A DNA stretch of 63,943 bases from Chloroflexota bacterium (GTDB lineage Bacteria > Chloroflexota > Dehalococcoidia > Lucifugimonadales > UBA1127). Positions 34,042 to 41,261 of this stretch are shown one piece after another. The notes under the pieces are model-generated. The model was not told where the DNA came from, ran no database searches, and worked only from the letters and a program-made list of their open reading frames with translations. Every line of letters begins with the position of its first letter. The first letter of the stretch is position 1. The position numbers were made by a program, and so were the translations under genes. The stretch covers positions 1 through 63,943 of the forward strand of contig JAPONS010000048.1 of assembly GCA_026713825.1 (NCBI GenBank), written 5' to 3'.

Positions 34042-36044
34042 GGCCCCGGCTCCTTGTCGCCGCCCGAATTTCCCCGAGTCTGTTGAAGGGAGCCGGGCAG
34101 CGGCCACCCCCGCTCCGGAATGGACGCGCACCCCGAGCATGCGCCGGGCGCACCCCATTCCCCGCCCTGCGCCGTCTCGACGCCGCAATCCAGCAGTATC
34201 GAGCGCACCCGGCACAGCGGCAGCCCGATGACGTTCGTCCAACACCCATCGATGGCTGCAGCAGGGTGGAAAGCCGCGTCCTGCGCCGCGTACGCCCCCG
34301 CCTTGTCCATCGGGTTGCCGGAGGCGATGTACGCTGCCATCTCCTCGTCCGAGTACTCCCGCATCGTGACCCGAGTCGCATCGAACGCCGTCGTGCTCTC
34401 GCCCGTCGCCGCGTCCACGATGGCCACGCCCGTGATGACGGTGTGCGTCCTCCCCCGCAGCGCCCGCAGCGTCGCCGCCGCCTGGGCCGCGTCCGCCGGC
34501 TTGCCGTACACGACGCCGTCCAGCGCCACGACCGTGTCCGCACCCAGTGCCAGCCCTGACGTTCGCTCCGCCGCGACGGCCTGCGCCTTCCGCAGCGCCA
34601 GCGATTCCGCAATCCGCTCCGGCGTGTCCTCACCCTCCCCCGGCGTTTCGTCCACCCCGGACACCGCCACGTCGTAGTCCAGTCCCAGCAGTTGCAGCAG
34701 CTCCCGCCGCCGCGGTGACGCCGATGCCAGCGTCAGCGATGTGGCCTCACCGCTCCCACGTAGGCCAATCCGTTCACCCTGAGGTTCTCGAAGGGTCTCT
34801 CGAACGGATTGGCCGGTGCCCGCCGACCTATCGCCCTCCCGTGAAAGCACTGCAATCGCCTCGATGTGGTGCGTGTGCGGGAACAGGTCCACCGGCTGCA
34901 CCATCTCGACGCGATACCCGCCCTCCACCAGCACGGCCAGGTCCCGCGCCAGCGCGTCCGGCTCGCACGAGACATACGCACCCCGGCGCGGCCCCAGCCG
35001 CACGACAGCGTCCAGCGCCCGCCGGTCGCACCCGGCCCGCGGCGGGTCGAGGATGAGCGCGTCCGGCGCCTCCGCCAGCGTCCCCAGCACGTCCTCCGTC
35101 TTCCCCAGCCGGAACTCCACGGTCGGCGAGTCCTCCGCGTTCACCCGCGCGTCCTTCACCGCGGCGGACGACTCCTCGATGGCGATGACCCGCCGGCATC
35201 GGTCAGCCAGCAGCCGCGCAAACACCCCTACGCCCGCGTACGCGTCGATGAGCATGTCCGTTGGCCGCAGCCGGAGCTGCTCTCCGACGAACTCCACCAT
35301 CGCCTCCGCCGTCGGCGTGTTCACTTGGAAGAACGACGGCGACGCCACGCGGAACCGCTGCCCGTGCATCGCCTCCGTGTAGTGCTTCTGTCCGCTCTCC
35401 AGTTCGATGCCCTGACCCACCAGTCGCGGCTGCACCAGGTACTCACCCGTGTTCACGCCGTAGCGCACCGAGAGCTGCGTCGTCTCCGCGCACCGTTCCT
35501 GCAGCTTGCCCAGCGCCTCGTTGATCCACGGGTGCATCAGGTCGCACCGGTCGACGCGCAGGAACCGCCGCGTGGTGTGGTTGACGTAACCCAGCGTCCC
35601 GCCCGGCCCGATGGTGAACCGGGCATGGTTCCGGTACCCGGACGTCGACCGGCTCGGCATCGTCGGCAGCACGTCGATGTCCGCGAGCCCCGGCGCCCCA
35701 CGCAGTGTCGCCTCCACACGCTCGCGCTTGATCTCAAGCTGCTGCTCGTACGAGATATGCCGCCATTGGCACCCCGTGCACGGCCAGAAGTACGCGCAGT
35801 CCGACTCGACTCGGTGCGGCGATGCCTCCAGCACCTCCACCACCCGCGCCGCGACGTGGTCGCGACGTATTCGCACCGCCTCGGCCACGACGCGCTCGGC
35901 CGGAATGCCGCCGAACACCGTCGCTGGCTCGCCGTCCCACACGGCCGTGCATTCGCCGGTGGGAGTCAGCTCGCCGAGGGTGATCTCGATGCGGTCACCG
36001 GGCGCGGGGCCCGCGTGCGCGGCGCGTGGCGTTGCTTCAGTCAT
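34038..36044 (-). CDS. Fusion: 23S rRNA (uracil-C5) methyltransferase (RlmD/RumA-like) + Maf nucleotide pyrophosphatase
   Basis: 668 residues from ATG 36044, only about 4 bases after a predicted transcription start. N-terminal part (1-400): TRAM-like domain, [4Fe-4S] ligands in CAYFWPCTGC plus VDRCD, SAM site MLIDAYAGVGVFARLLADRC, DPPRAGCDRRAL, and the catalytic Cys in GAYVSCEPDALARDLA. C-terminal part (about 430-620): Maf, TLASASPRRRELLQLLGL, GADTVVALDGVVYGKP and GNPMDKAGAYAAQD, a house-cleaning NTP pyrophosphatase fold. The linker contains a 52-base palindromic repeat (34763-34814). The two enzymes are normally separate proteins and I know of no standard fusion of them. Confidence 0.88.
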   Translation of the reverse strand: MTEATPRAAHAGPAPGDRIEITLGELTPTGECTAVWDGEPATVFGGIPAERVVAEAVRIRRDHVAARVVEVLEASPHRVESDCAYFWPCTGCQWRHISYEQQLEIKRERVEATLRGAPGLADIDVLPTMPSRSTSGYRNHARFTIGPGGTLGYVNHTTRRFLRVDRCDLMHPWINEALGKLQERCAETTQLSVRYGVNTGEYLVQPRLVGQGIELESGQKHYTEAMHGQRFRVASPSFFQVNTPTAEAMVEFVGEQLRLRPTDMLIDAYAGVGVFARLLADRCRRVIAIEESSAAVKDARVNAEDSPTVEFRLGKTEDVLGTLAEAPDALILDPPRAGCDRRALDAVVRLGPRRGAYVSCEPDALARDLAVLVEGGYRVEMVQPVDLFPHTHHIEAIAVLSREGDRSAGTGQSVRETLREPQGERIGLRGSGEATSLTLASASPRRRELLQLLGLDYDVAVSGVDETPGEGEDTPERIAESLALRKAQAVAAERTSGLALGADTVVALDGVVYGKPADAAQAAATLRALRGRTHTVITGVAIVDAATGESTTAFDATRVTMREYSDEEMAAYIASGNPMDKAGAYAAQDAAFHPAAAIDGCWTNVIGLPLCRVRSILLDCGVETAQGGEWGAPGACSGCASIPERGWPLPGSLQQTRGNSGGDKEPGP
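34763..34814. repeat. Palindromic repeat inside the RlmD-Maf coding region (copy 3)
   Basis: Perfect 13-base inverted repeats GGCCAATCCGTTC (34763-34775) and GAACGGATTGGCC (34802-34814) flank ACCCTGAGGTTCTCGAAGGGT. The core is the one seen in the intergenic copies at 26933 and 28508. Here it is translated in frame as part of the interdomain linker. Confidence 0.85.
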
Positions 36045-36054
36045 GGTAATTTCT

Positions 36055-36083
36055 ACTATAGGTGCTGCCCCTACCCCTGCCAA
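36055..36083 (-). promoter_or_regulatory. Promoter of the RlmD-Maf/tat operon
   Basis: Minus strand TTGGCA (36078-36083), 17-base spacer, TATAGT (36055-36060). Transcription would start near 36048, so the mRNA is close to leaderless at ATG 36044. Confidence 0.65.
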
Positions 36084-36093
36084 GGCGCACAGC

Positions 36094-36123
36094 TTGACAC
36101 CCCCTACGAAATCCGCCTACAAT
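36094..36123 (+). promoter_or_regulatory. Promoter of rpsU-yqeY
   Basis: TTGACA (36094-36099), 18-base spacer, TACAAT (36118-36123), divergent from the RlmD-Maf promoter. Confidence 0.7.
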
Positions 36124-36155
36124 GCGGTGTTCAAGCAAACGAAGTGAGGCAACCA

Positions 36156-36338
36156 TTGTCTGAAGTCCACCAGATGGAAGGCGAGACCTTCGAGAGCATG
36201 CTCCGCCGCTTCAACAAGCGCGTTCAGCAGGACGGCGTCCTGTCCGAGGCGCGCCGGCGGGCCCACTTTGAGCCCCCCAGTGTGACGCGGAAGAAGAAGG
36301 AAGCCGCCAAGCGCCGCAAGAGCCGCAAGAACTCGTAG
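36156..36338 (+). CDS. rpsU: 30S ribosomal protein S21
   Basis: 60 residues from TTG 36156 (GTGAGG upstream); an in-frame GTG at 36144 is the alternative start. ETFESMLRRFNKRVQQDGVLSEARRR matches the S21 core, followed by AHFEPPSVTRKKKEAAKRRKSR, the basic tail. It binds the 16S rRNA platform near the anti-Shine-Dalgarno end. It is followed after 7 bases by the YqeY gene, a common rpsU neighbour. Confidence 0.93.
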   Translation: MSEVHQMEGETFESMLRRFNKRVQQDGVLSEARRRAHFEPPSVTRKKKEAAKRRKSRKNS

Positions 36339-36345
36339 CCCCGCC

Positions 36346-36792
36346 ATGACGCTCCAGGACCGACTGTCTGAGGACCTGCGGGAGGCCATGCGCTCCGGCG
36401 ATACTCTGCGCCGCGACGTCGTTCGCATGGCGCGCAACGCCATCGCTTACGCCGAGAAGGCCAAGGGCGCCCCGCTCGACGACGCCGAAGCCCTCACCGC
36501 CCTCCAGCAGCAGGCACGCCAGCGCCGCGACTCCATCGAGGCCTACCGCGCCGCCGGCCGCGAGGACCGCATGGCGCAGGAGTCGTCGGAGTTGGCCGTG
36601 CTGGAGCACTATCTCCCCCAGATGATGGAGCGTGAAGAGGTCGAGGCGGTCGCCCGCGCAGTCATCGAGCAGCTCGGAGCGTCCGGCCCCGGCGACAAGG
36701 GCAAGGTGATGGGCCGCCTCATGTCGGAGCTCAAGGGCAAGGCCGACGGCGGCCTCGTAAACGCAACAGTCACGGAGTTGCTCCAAGCCTAG
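36346..36792 (+). CDS. GatB/YqeY domain protein
   Basis: 148 residues, the usual length. LQDRLSEDLREAMRSGDTLRRDVVRMARNAI and EHYLPQMMEREEVEAV are the family's two conserved stretches; the C-terminal half (GKVMGRLMSELKGKADGGLVNATV) resembles the tRNA-binding tail of GatB. It is often linked to rpsU, as here; its exact role is unsettled (possible tRNA or translation quality-control function). Confidence 0.9.
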   Translation: MTLQDRLSEDLREAMRSGDTLRRDVVRMARNAIAYAEKAKGAPLDDAEALTALQQQARQRRDSIEAYRAAGREDRMAQESSELAVLEHYLPQMMEREEVEAVARAVIEQLGASGPGDKGKVMGRLMSELKGKADGGLVNATVTELLQA

Positions 36793-36821
36793 CAGTGGAG
36801 GCGAGCAATCTGAGGGAACCG

Positions 36822-36852
36822 GCCCCAACCACATGAACGGTTGGGGTCTTTT
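36822..36852 (+). terminator. Terminator of rpsU-yqeY
   Basis: CCCCAACC-ACATGAAC-GGTTGGGG followed by TCTTTTGT, an 8-base-pair intrinsic terminator 30 bases after the stop codon. Confidence 0.8.
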
Positions 36853-36858
36853 GTACTC

Positions 36859-37106
36859 CGCCCCCATCCCCTCATACCGGCGAATACCGGTATCCAGAAG
36901 GGCGGTGGCGGCGGGTCCCTCTTCCCTCATGATGGTGGAAGGTTGGGATGGAGGTGAACCCCCGCCCCCATCCCCTCATACCGGCGAATGCCGGTATCCA
37001 GAAGGGCGGTGGCGGCGGGTCCCTCTTCCCTCATGATGGTGGAAGGTTGGGATGGAGGTGAACCCCCGCCCCCATCCCTCATACCGGCGAATGCCGGTAT
37101 CCAGAG
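36859..37106. repeat. Tandem array of a 104-base unit (2.4 copies) carrying palindromes
   Basis: Two complete units start at 36859 and 36963 and a partial third at 37067, each 104 bases apart and nearly identical. Each begins CGCCCCCATCCC and contains the palindrome ATACCGGCGAATGCCGGTAT (36874, 36978, 37081), then CTTCCCTCATGATGGTGGAAGG. The gap 36793-37273 otherwise holds only the terminator before it and one more palindrome. Confidence 0.85.
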
Positions 37107-37160
37107 GCCTGTGGTACCGTAGTGGCGACCCTCGTGGTCGCCCGCTCGCCCCCTCCCGTC

Positions 37161-37180
37161 ATTCCTGCGAAGGCAGGAAT
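37161..37180. repeat. Palindrome ATTCCTGCGAAGGCAGGAAT
   Basis: A 20-base palindromic element preceded by CGTC and followed by CCAGAGG. Related copies are at 48246, 59229 and 63764. Its ATTCC...GGAAT form resembles dispersed repeats described in other bacteria, such as the dRS3-like elements of Neisseria. Confidence 0.75.
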
Positions 37181-37273
37181 CCAGAGGGGCTGGGTGGGGC
37201 CGAGGCCCAAACACCCATGGTTATTTCAAGGAAACAACCGCCCGGCTAATCTCGGCAAAGGAACGGAGGATGC

Positions 37274-37969
37274 ATGCGGTTCGGCGTGGTGGTCTTCCCC
37301 GGCACATGGAGCGACCGTGACTTCGGTGTCGCCCTGAAGGAGTCGCTGGAGCAGGACGTCCGCTTCGTCTGGCACCGGGAGCGCGACCTCACCGGCTACG
37401 ACTGCGTCGTCCTCCCCGGCGGCTTCGCGTATGGCGACTACCTCCGAACCGGCGCCATCGCCAGCCTCTCGCCCGTCATGGAGTCCGTCGTCACCTACGC
37501 CGAGCGCGGCGGTCTCGTCCTTGGAAGCTGCAATGGTTTCCAGATCCTCTGCGAGGCCGGCATGCTCCCCGGCGCCCTTCTCCGCAACGACCACCTCGAG
37601 TTTCGGAACGAGTGGACACACCTGCGCGTCGAGAACGCCGACACGCCCTTCACCCGCGCCTGCGCCGTCGGCGACGCCCTCTGCATGCCCGTCTCCCACG
37701 GCGAGGGCCGCTACTTCGCCGACCCCAAGGACCTCGTCGACCTCGAGCTCAACGGCCAGGTCGTCTTCCGCTACGCCGACGCCAACGGCGTGCCCACCGC
37801 CGAGTCCAACCCCAACGGCTCCTTCAACAACATCGCCGGCATCATCAACAAGCGCGGCAACGTCCTCGGCATGATGCCGCACCCGGAGCGCGCCTCCTCC
37901 GCGCTCCTCGGCGGCGCCGACGGCCTCCGCATCTTCCACTCCATCCTCGGCGAGCGTACCTTCGCATGA
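37274..37969 (+). CDS. purQ: Phosphoribosylformylglycinamidine synthase, glutaminase subunit
   Basis: 231 residues from ATG 37274 (GGAACGGAGG upstream). Class I glutamine amidotransferase: nucleophile in VLGSCNGFQILCEAG, oxyanion loop VLPGGFAYGDYLRTGAIA and catalytic His-Glu in MMPHPERASS. It supplies ammonia to PurL in purine synthesis step 4; purL and purS are not in the window. Its stop overlaps the start of the first EamA half by 4 bases. Confidence 0.94.
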   Translation: MRFGVVVFPGTWSDRDFGVALKESLEQDVRFVWHRERDLTGYDCVVLPGGFAYGDYLRTGAIASLSPVMESVVTYAERGGLVLGSCNGFQILCEAGMLPGALLRNDHLEFRNEWTHLRVENADTPFTRACAVGDALCMPVSHGEGRYFADPKDLVDLELNGQVVFRYADANGVPTAESNPNGSFNNIAGIINKRGNVLGMMPHPERASSALLGGADGLRIFHSILGERTFA

Positions 37970-38391
37970 CGGGCATCCTCTTTGCCCTGGGAGCCTCTAC
38001 GGTCTGGGGCATGGCGAATGTGTGGATCCGCCTGGCGTTGCGGGACATGCGGCCGACCACCAGCGCCGTCTTTTCGCTCTTTGCGGGACTCCTGCTGCTC
38101 ATACCGCTGTCACTTGTGCTGCACTGGAGCGACCTGACCGCGATGACCGTTGGCGCCATCGTCGCCGTCTTCTTCTACGGCATGTCGAATTTCCTGTTGG
38201 GCAGGTTCCTCAACTACTCCAGCATCAGCCGCATCGGCCTCAGCCGCTCAGTCCCCATCGTATCGGCGTCGCCGGTCCCCGCATTGCTGCTGGCCATCCT
38301 CCTTCTTGGTGAAGAGGTCAACCTGCTGCTCATCGTCGGGGCGATGGTCGTCTTGTCCGGCGTGCTGCTGATTGTGACGGAACGGCGATGA
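37966..38391 (+). CDS. EamA-type transporter half, N-terminal-like (5 segments)
   Basis: 141 residues from ATG 37966, overlapping purQ by ATGA. One EamA unit with about five membrane segments (GILFALGASTVWGMANVWIRLAL at the start, LLGEEVNLLLIVGAMVVLSGVLLI at the end). A standard DMT protein has two such units in one chain; here the second unit is the next gene, again with a 4-base overlap. The two halves probably form a heterodimer. Substrate unknown. Confidence 0.78.
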   Translation: MTGILFALGASTVWGMANVWIRLALRDMRPTTSAVFSLFAGLLLLIPLSLVLHWSDLTAMTVGAIVAVFFYGMSNFLLGRFLNYSSISRIGLSRSVPIVSASPVPALLLAILLLGEEVNLLLIVGAMVVLSGVLLIVTERR

Positions 38392-38873
38392 GGCCGCCCC
38401 AACAGACCCCCGAAGCACGCCCGTCTGGGCTCACCAGATCGCACGTCATCGGGTACGCGCTGGCCGGAGCGGCGTGCCTCGCCTATGGCGCCAGCCTCAT
38501 CCTGGCGAAGCAGGTGGTGGAGGACACGCCGCCCCTCTTGGGTGCCACGTTGGGGATGAGCTTCGGCCTCGTGGTGTTGGCGGTCATCTCCGCGCCCGAC
38601 GTCCGCCGCGACAAGGGGACGCGGCAACGAGCATGGGTGTGGGCCGCATTGGGCGGCTTGGCCGCGGGCGGTGGCATCACCCTCATGTTCCTCGCCGTTT
38701 CAAACGCTCCCGTTGTCGTGGTCGCGCCCATCCTCGCAATGAACCCCCTGACCGCCATCCTCTTCTCCCAGATCTTCATCCGGGGCATGGAGCGCCTCAC
38801 CCCGCGAGTGCTCATCGGCGCCGTGCTGGTGGTTACCGGCGTCATCATCATCAGCCTTGGCCAGAACATCTAG
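38388..38873 (+). CDS. EamA-type transporter half, C-terminal-like (5 segments)
   Basis: 161 residues from ATG 38388. After a soluble start (MRPPQQTPEARPSGLTRS) come about five membrane segments (VIGYALAGAACLAYGASLI ... MNPLTAILFSQIFIRGMERL ... VLVVTGVIIISLGQ), the closing unit of an EamA transporter. It is translationally coupled to the preceding half by ATGA, which supports one two-subunit transporter. No frameshift is needed to explain the split: both reading frames are intact from start to stop. Confidence 0.78.
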   Translation: MRPPQQTPEARPSGLTRSHVIGYALAGAACLAYGASLILAKQVVEDTPPLLGATLGMSFGLVVLAVISAPDVRRDKGTRQRAWVWAALGGLAAGGGITLMFLAVSNAPVVVVAPILAMNPLTAILFSQIFIRGMERLTPRVLIGAVLVVTGVIIISLGQNI

Positions 38874-38883
38874 GCCCACCGCT

Positions 38884-38906
38884 CGCCCCGAGCCTGCCGA
38901 GGGGCG
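38884..38906. repeat. Palindrome CGCCCC/GGGGCG
   Basis: CGCCCC-GAGCCTGCCGA-GGGGCG directly after the transporter. Related in layout to the CCCTGAG...TCGAAGGG family. It could also act as a terminator stem, but no T-run follows. Confidence 0.5.
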
Positions 38907-38958
38907 GAATCGGGCCATTCCTGAAGCAGCTACCCCGCCCCGGCCCATCCCGTTACGC

Positions 38959-38964
38959 TATAAT
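38959..38964 (+). promoter_or_regulatory. -10 element ahead of htpX
   Basis: A perfect TATAAT lies 61 bases before the htpX ATG at 39025. The -35 is not recognisable. Confidence 0.4.
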
Positions 38965-39024
38965 GGACCTGTCACAACGGCGCGCTTTGGACGCAACGGG
39001 CATGCCGCGCCGCAGGGGGGAAGA

Positions 39025-39948
39025 ATGTCCATGAACCCGCGCTGGACCTACAGAAGGGACGGCGGCCTGCAGGTCCGCATGTACTTCACCATGTTCATGC
39101 TGGCCGCCCTCTACCTCTTCTTCGTCACCGTCATGTTCGGCCTCGGCATGCCCATCGAGTTTGTCATAATCATCGCGGCCGTCATGCTCGGCATCCAGTA
39201 TTTCGCCTCGGACAAGCTTGTCCTGCGCGCCATGAACGCCAAAGTCGTCACGCCAGAGGAGGAACCCCAGCTCCACGCCATGATCGACCGCCTCGTCGAG
39301 CGCGCCGGCATGCAGAAGCCCAAGGTCGCCGTCGCCATGACGAACATCCCCAACGCCTTCGCGACGGGCCGCAACCAGGCCAACGCCCTCGTCTGCGTCA
39401 CCCAGGGCATCAGGGATAGGCTCGACGACGACGAGCTCGAGGGCGTGCTGGGCCACGAGCTCATGCACATCAAGAACAACGACGTCCGCGTCATGACCAT
39501 GGCGAGCTTCTTTGCGACGGTCGCCGCCATGCTGATGAACATGCTCATGTGGATGAGCCTCTTCGGCGGCATGGGCCGCCATCGCGCGGGCGGAGGCAAC
39601 TTTGCCGCTGCCCTCATGATCGCCTACCTCGTCTCCATCCTCGTCTACTTCATTGCGACCCTGCTCATCCTTGCCCTCTCCCGCTACCGCGAGTACGCCG
39701 CCGACCATGGTGGGGCGCATCTCACCGGCGCGCCCTCCAAGCTCGCCTCCGCGCTGCAGAAGATTTCCGGCGTCATCTCGCGCATCCCCACTGATGACCT
39801 CCGCAAGGTGGAGACCGCCAACGCCTTCTTTATCGTGTCCGCCCTCAAGGGCGAGTCCCTCGCCGGCCTCTTTGCCTCCCACCCGCCAATGGACAAGCGC
39901 GTCGCCCGCCTCCATCAGCTCGCTGAAGACTTGGAGGGCCGGCGCTGA
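39025..39948 (+). CDS. htpX: Membrane zinc metalloprotease HtpX
   Basis: 307 residues from ATG 39025 (GGGGGGAAGA upstream); the open frame extends upstream but without support. Two N-terminal membrane segments (TMFMLAALYLFFVTVMFGLG and VIIIAAVMLGIQYF), the zinc motif GHELMHIKNND, then two more segments and the third zinc ligand region SRYREYAADHGGAHLTG. ASHPPMDKRVARL is the M48 C-terminal signature. It degrades damaged membrane proteins. The next gene overlaps its stop codon (TGATG). Confidence 0.93.
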   Translation: MSMNPRWTYRRDGGLQVRMYFTMFMLAALYLFFVTVMFGLGMPIEFVIIIAAVMLGIQYFASDKLVLRAMNAKVVTPEEEPQLHAMIDRLVERAGMQKPKVAVAMTNIPNAFATGRNQANALVCVTQGIRDRLDDDELEGVLGHELMHIKNNDVRVMTMASFFATVAAMLMNMLMWMSLFGGMGRHRAGGGNFAAALMIAYLVSILVYFIATLLILALSRYREYAADHGGAHLTGAPSKLASALQKISGVISRIPTDDLRKVETANAFFIVSALKGESLAGLFASHPPMDKRVARLHQLAEDLEGRR

Positions 39949-40520
39949 TGCCCCTCTTCGGCAAGGGTAAGGGCAACTCCGGCCAGCCGTCCGGCGGCGA
40001 CGCCATCCTCGCCATCGCCGTCTCCGAGCCGACGCTCTCGACGTTGCAGATGTACAGCGCCGGCCGCGCGGGTCTCACCTACAAGCCCGCCGGCGGCGAG
40101 GCGTTCGAGGAGCTCGAGCAGGAGGTGCGCGGCCTGTTGCACTCCGGGCAGCAGACGACCGGCACGCGCTACGCAGTCGAGACGGACGAGTACGGCTACC
40201 GATGGGTCCTGGTCGCTGATGAGCAGTTCGAGAACATGGCGATGGGCCTCTACGTCATCGGCCAGAGCTTCATCGAGCGTGGGGGCAGCGATATGCTGCT
40301 GGCGGCCGTCTTCCCCTTTACCTATCAGGGGCAGGAGGTCCACTGGATCTTCACGTTCAAGCGCGGGACCTTCTACCCCTTCGCCCCCATCCCGGAGACC
40401 CAGCGCCGCAACAATGAGCTCGAAATGGAACTGGCCGCCAAAGTCGCAGAGCACCTCCCCGTGGAGAAGCGGCTGGAGCAGTGGTTTGCCCTGTGGGGAG
40501 CGCCCTTTGACGCAATCTAG
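39948..40520 (+). CDS. PspA-associated protein PspAB-like
   Basis: 190 residues. Its stretches LSTLQMYSAGRAGLTYKP, EELEQEVRGLL, TDEYGYRWVLV, FIERGGSDMLLAAVFPF, and NNELEMELAAKVAEHLPVEKR match the layout of PspAB, a protein often encoded next to htpX in Actinobacteria and relatives and tied to the PspA envelope-stress system. Here it starts inside the htpX stop codon, so the two are coupled. No membrane segment is seen. No pspA gene is present in the window. The family name rests on memory of the motif pattern. Confidence 0.7.
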   Translation: MPLFGKGKGNSGQPSGGDAILAIAVSEPTLSTLQMYSAGRAGLTYKPAGGEAFEELEQEVRGLLHSGQQTTGTRYAVETDEYGYRWVLVADEQFENMAMGLYVIGQSFIERGGSDMLLAAVFPFTYQGQEVHWIFTFKRGTFYPFAPIPETQRRNNELEMELAAKVAEHLPVEKRLEQWFALWGAPFDAI

Positions 40521-40576
40521 GACATCGCCCGTCCGTTGCGCCGCCAGCTACGGCCCGATATACTTGATGTGAGCCT

Positions 40577-41086
40577 ATGGATAACGCATTGCAGCCCGCA
40601 TACCCGGTGGAACAACCCCAGGAGGAGCGCCGCTCCGTGCTGCGCCGCCATGGCCGTCTCATCATCGGCGGCACGCTGTTCCTTGGGGCGCTCGTCTACT
40701 TCGCCTGGCTCGCCTTCCAGGGCTCCACGGTCTACTACCTCACCGTAGACGAGATCCGCACGCAGGGCGCAGCCGCCTACGGTGTCCAGAACCGCGTCTC
40801 CGGCAAGCTCGTGCCCGAAAGCTTCGAGCGCGAGCCCCAGGGCACCCTCGCCAGCTTCGCCCTCGCCGACGAGGGCGGCAGCCACACCCTGCCTACCCAG
40901 TACAACGGCGTCGTGCCCGACCTCTTCTTTAACGAGCACTCGGAGATCATCGCGGAGGGCAGCTACGGCCCCGACGGCGTCTTCCATGCCGACCAGGTCA
41001 TCGTGAAGTGCCCCTCCAAGTACGCATCCCAGGCCGAGGCGGAGACCCAGCCTGACTACTCCCGGTTGGAGATCGAGTCCAGCTAG
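40577..41086 (+). CDS. ccmE: Cytochrome c maturation heme chaperone CcmE, CxxxY type
   Basis: 169 residues: short cytoplasmic start, one membrane anchor (RLIIGGTLFLGALVYFAWLAF), then the OB-fold periplasmic domain (YLTVDEIRTQG, VSGKLVPESFERE, YNGVVPDLFFNEHSEIIAEGSYGPDGVFHADQVIV). The heme-handling motif reads CPSKY, i.e. CxxxY instead of the usual HxxxY. CcmE carries heme to apocytochromes c. Cys variants are known in archaea and some bacteria such as Desulfovibrio. The other ccm genes are not in the window. Confidence 0.88.
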   Translation: MDNALQPAYPVEQPQEERRSVLRRHGRLIIGGTLFLGALVYFAWLAFQGSTVYYLTVDEIRTQGAAAYGVQNRVSGKLVPESFEREPQGTLASFALADEGGSHTLPTQYNGVVPDLFFNEHSEIIAEGSYGPDGVFHADQVIVKCPSKYASQAEAETQPDYSRLEIESS

Positions 41087-41172
41087 CGGCCGTGACCGCC
41101 TCGCCGCTGTCGCCGGCCGGGCTGCCGGCAACAATCCTGAACATTCGCGCCTGTTTTTCGTGAGCCGTGAAT

Positions 41173-41192
41173 TGTAACATCACTGTAACATC
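41173..41192 (+). promoter_or_regulatory. Direct repeats upstream of the Lrp/AsnC gene, possible operator
   Basis: TGTAACATC occurs twice (41173-41181 and 41184-41192), 11 bases apart, so on one face of the helix, immediately upstream of the -35. This fits a binding site for an activator or autoregulator. Confidence 0.5.
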
Positions 41193-41198
41193 CAGTAT

Positions 41199-41228
41199 TT
41201 GACAGATTTCGTCGCGACTTCGTACGAT
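41199..41228 (+). promoter_or_regulatory. Promoter of the Lrp/AsnC gene
   Basis: TTGACA (41199-41204), 18-base spacer, TACGAT (41223-41228), 33 bases ahead of the ATG at 41262. Confidence 0.65.
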
Positions 41229-41261
41229 GGTTGTACTACTTTGCAATAGAGGTAATGTCGC

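Noticed and set aside
34866-36338. Long plus-strand open frame opposite the RlmD-Maf gene
   Set aside because: It is an antisense shadow of GC-rich coding sequence, low in complexity and rich in Arg/His/Pro. Only its last 60 codons (rpsU) are real.
36859-37106. CRISPR-like array
   Set aside because: Units are 104 bases, adjacent without spacers, and there are no cas genes; it is a tandem duplication of palindromic elements.
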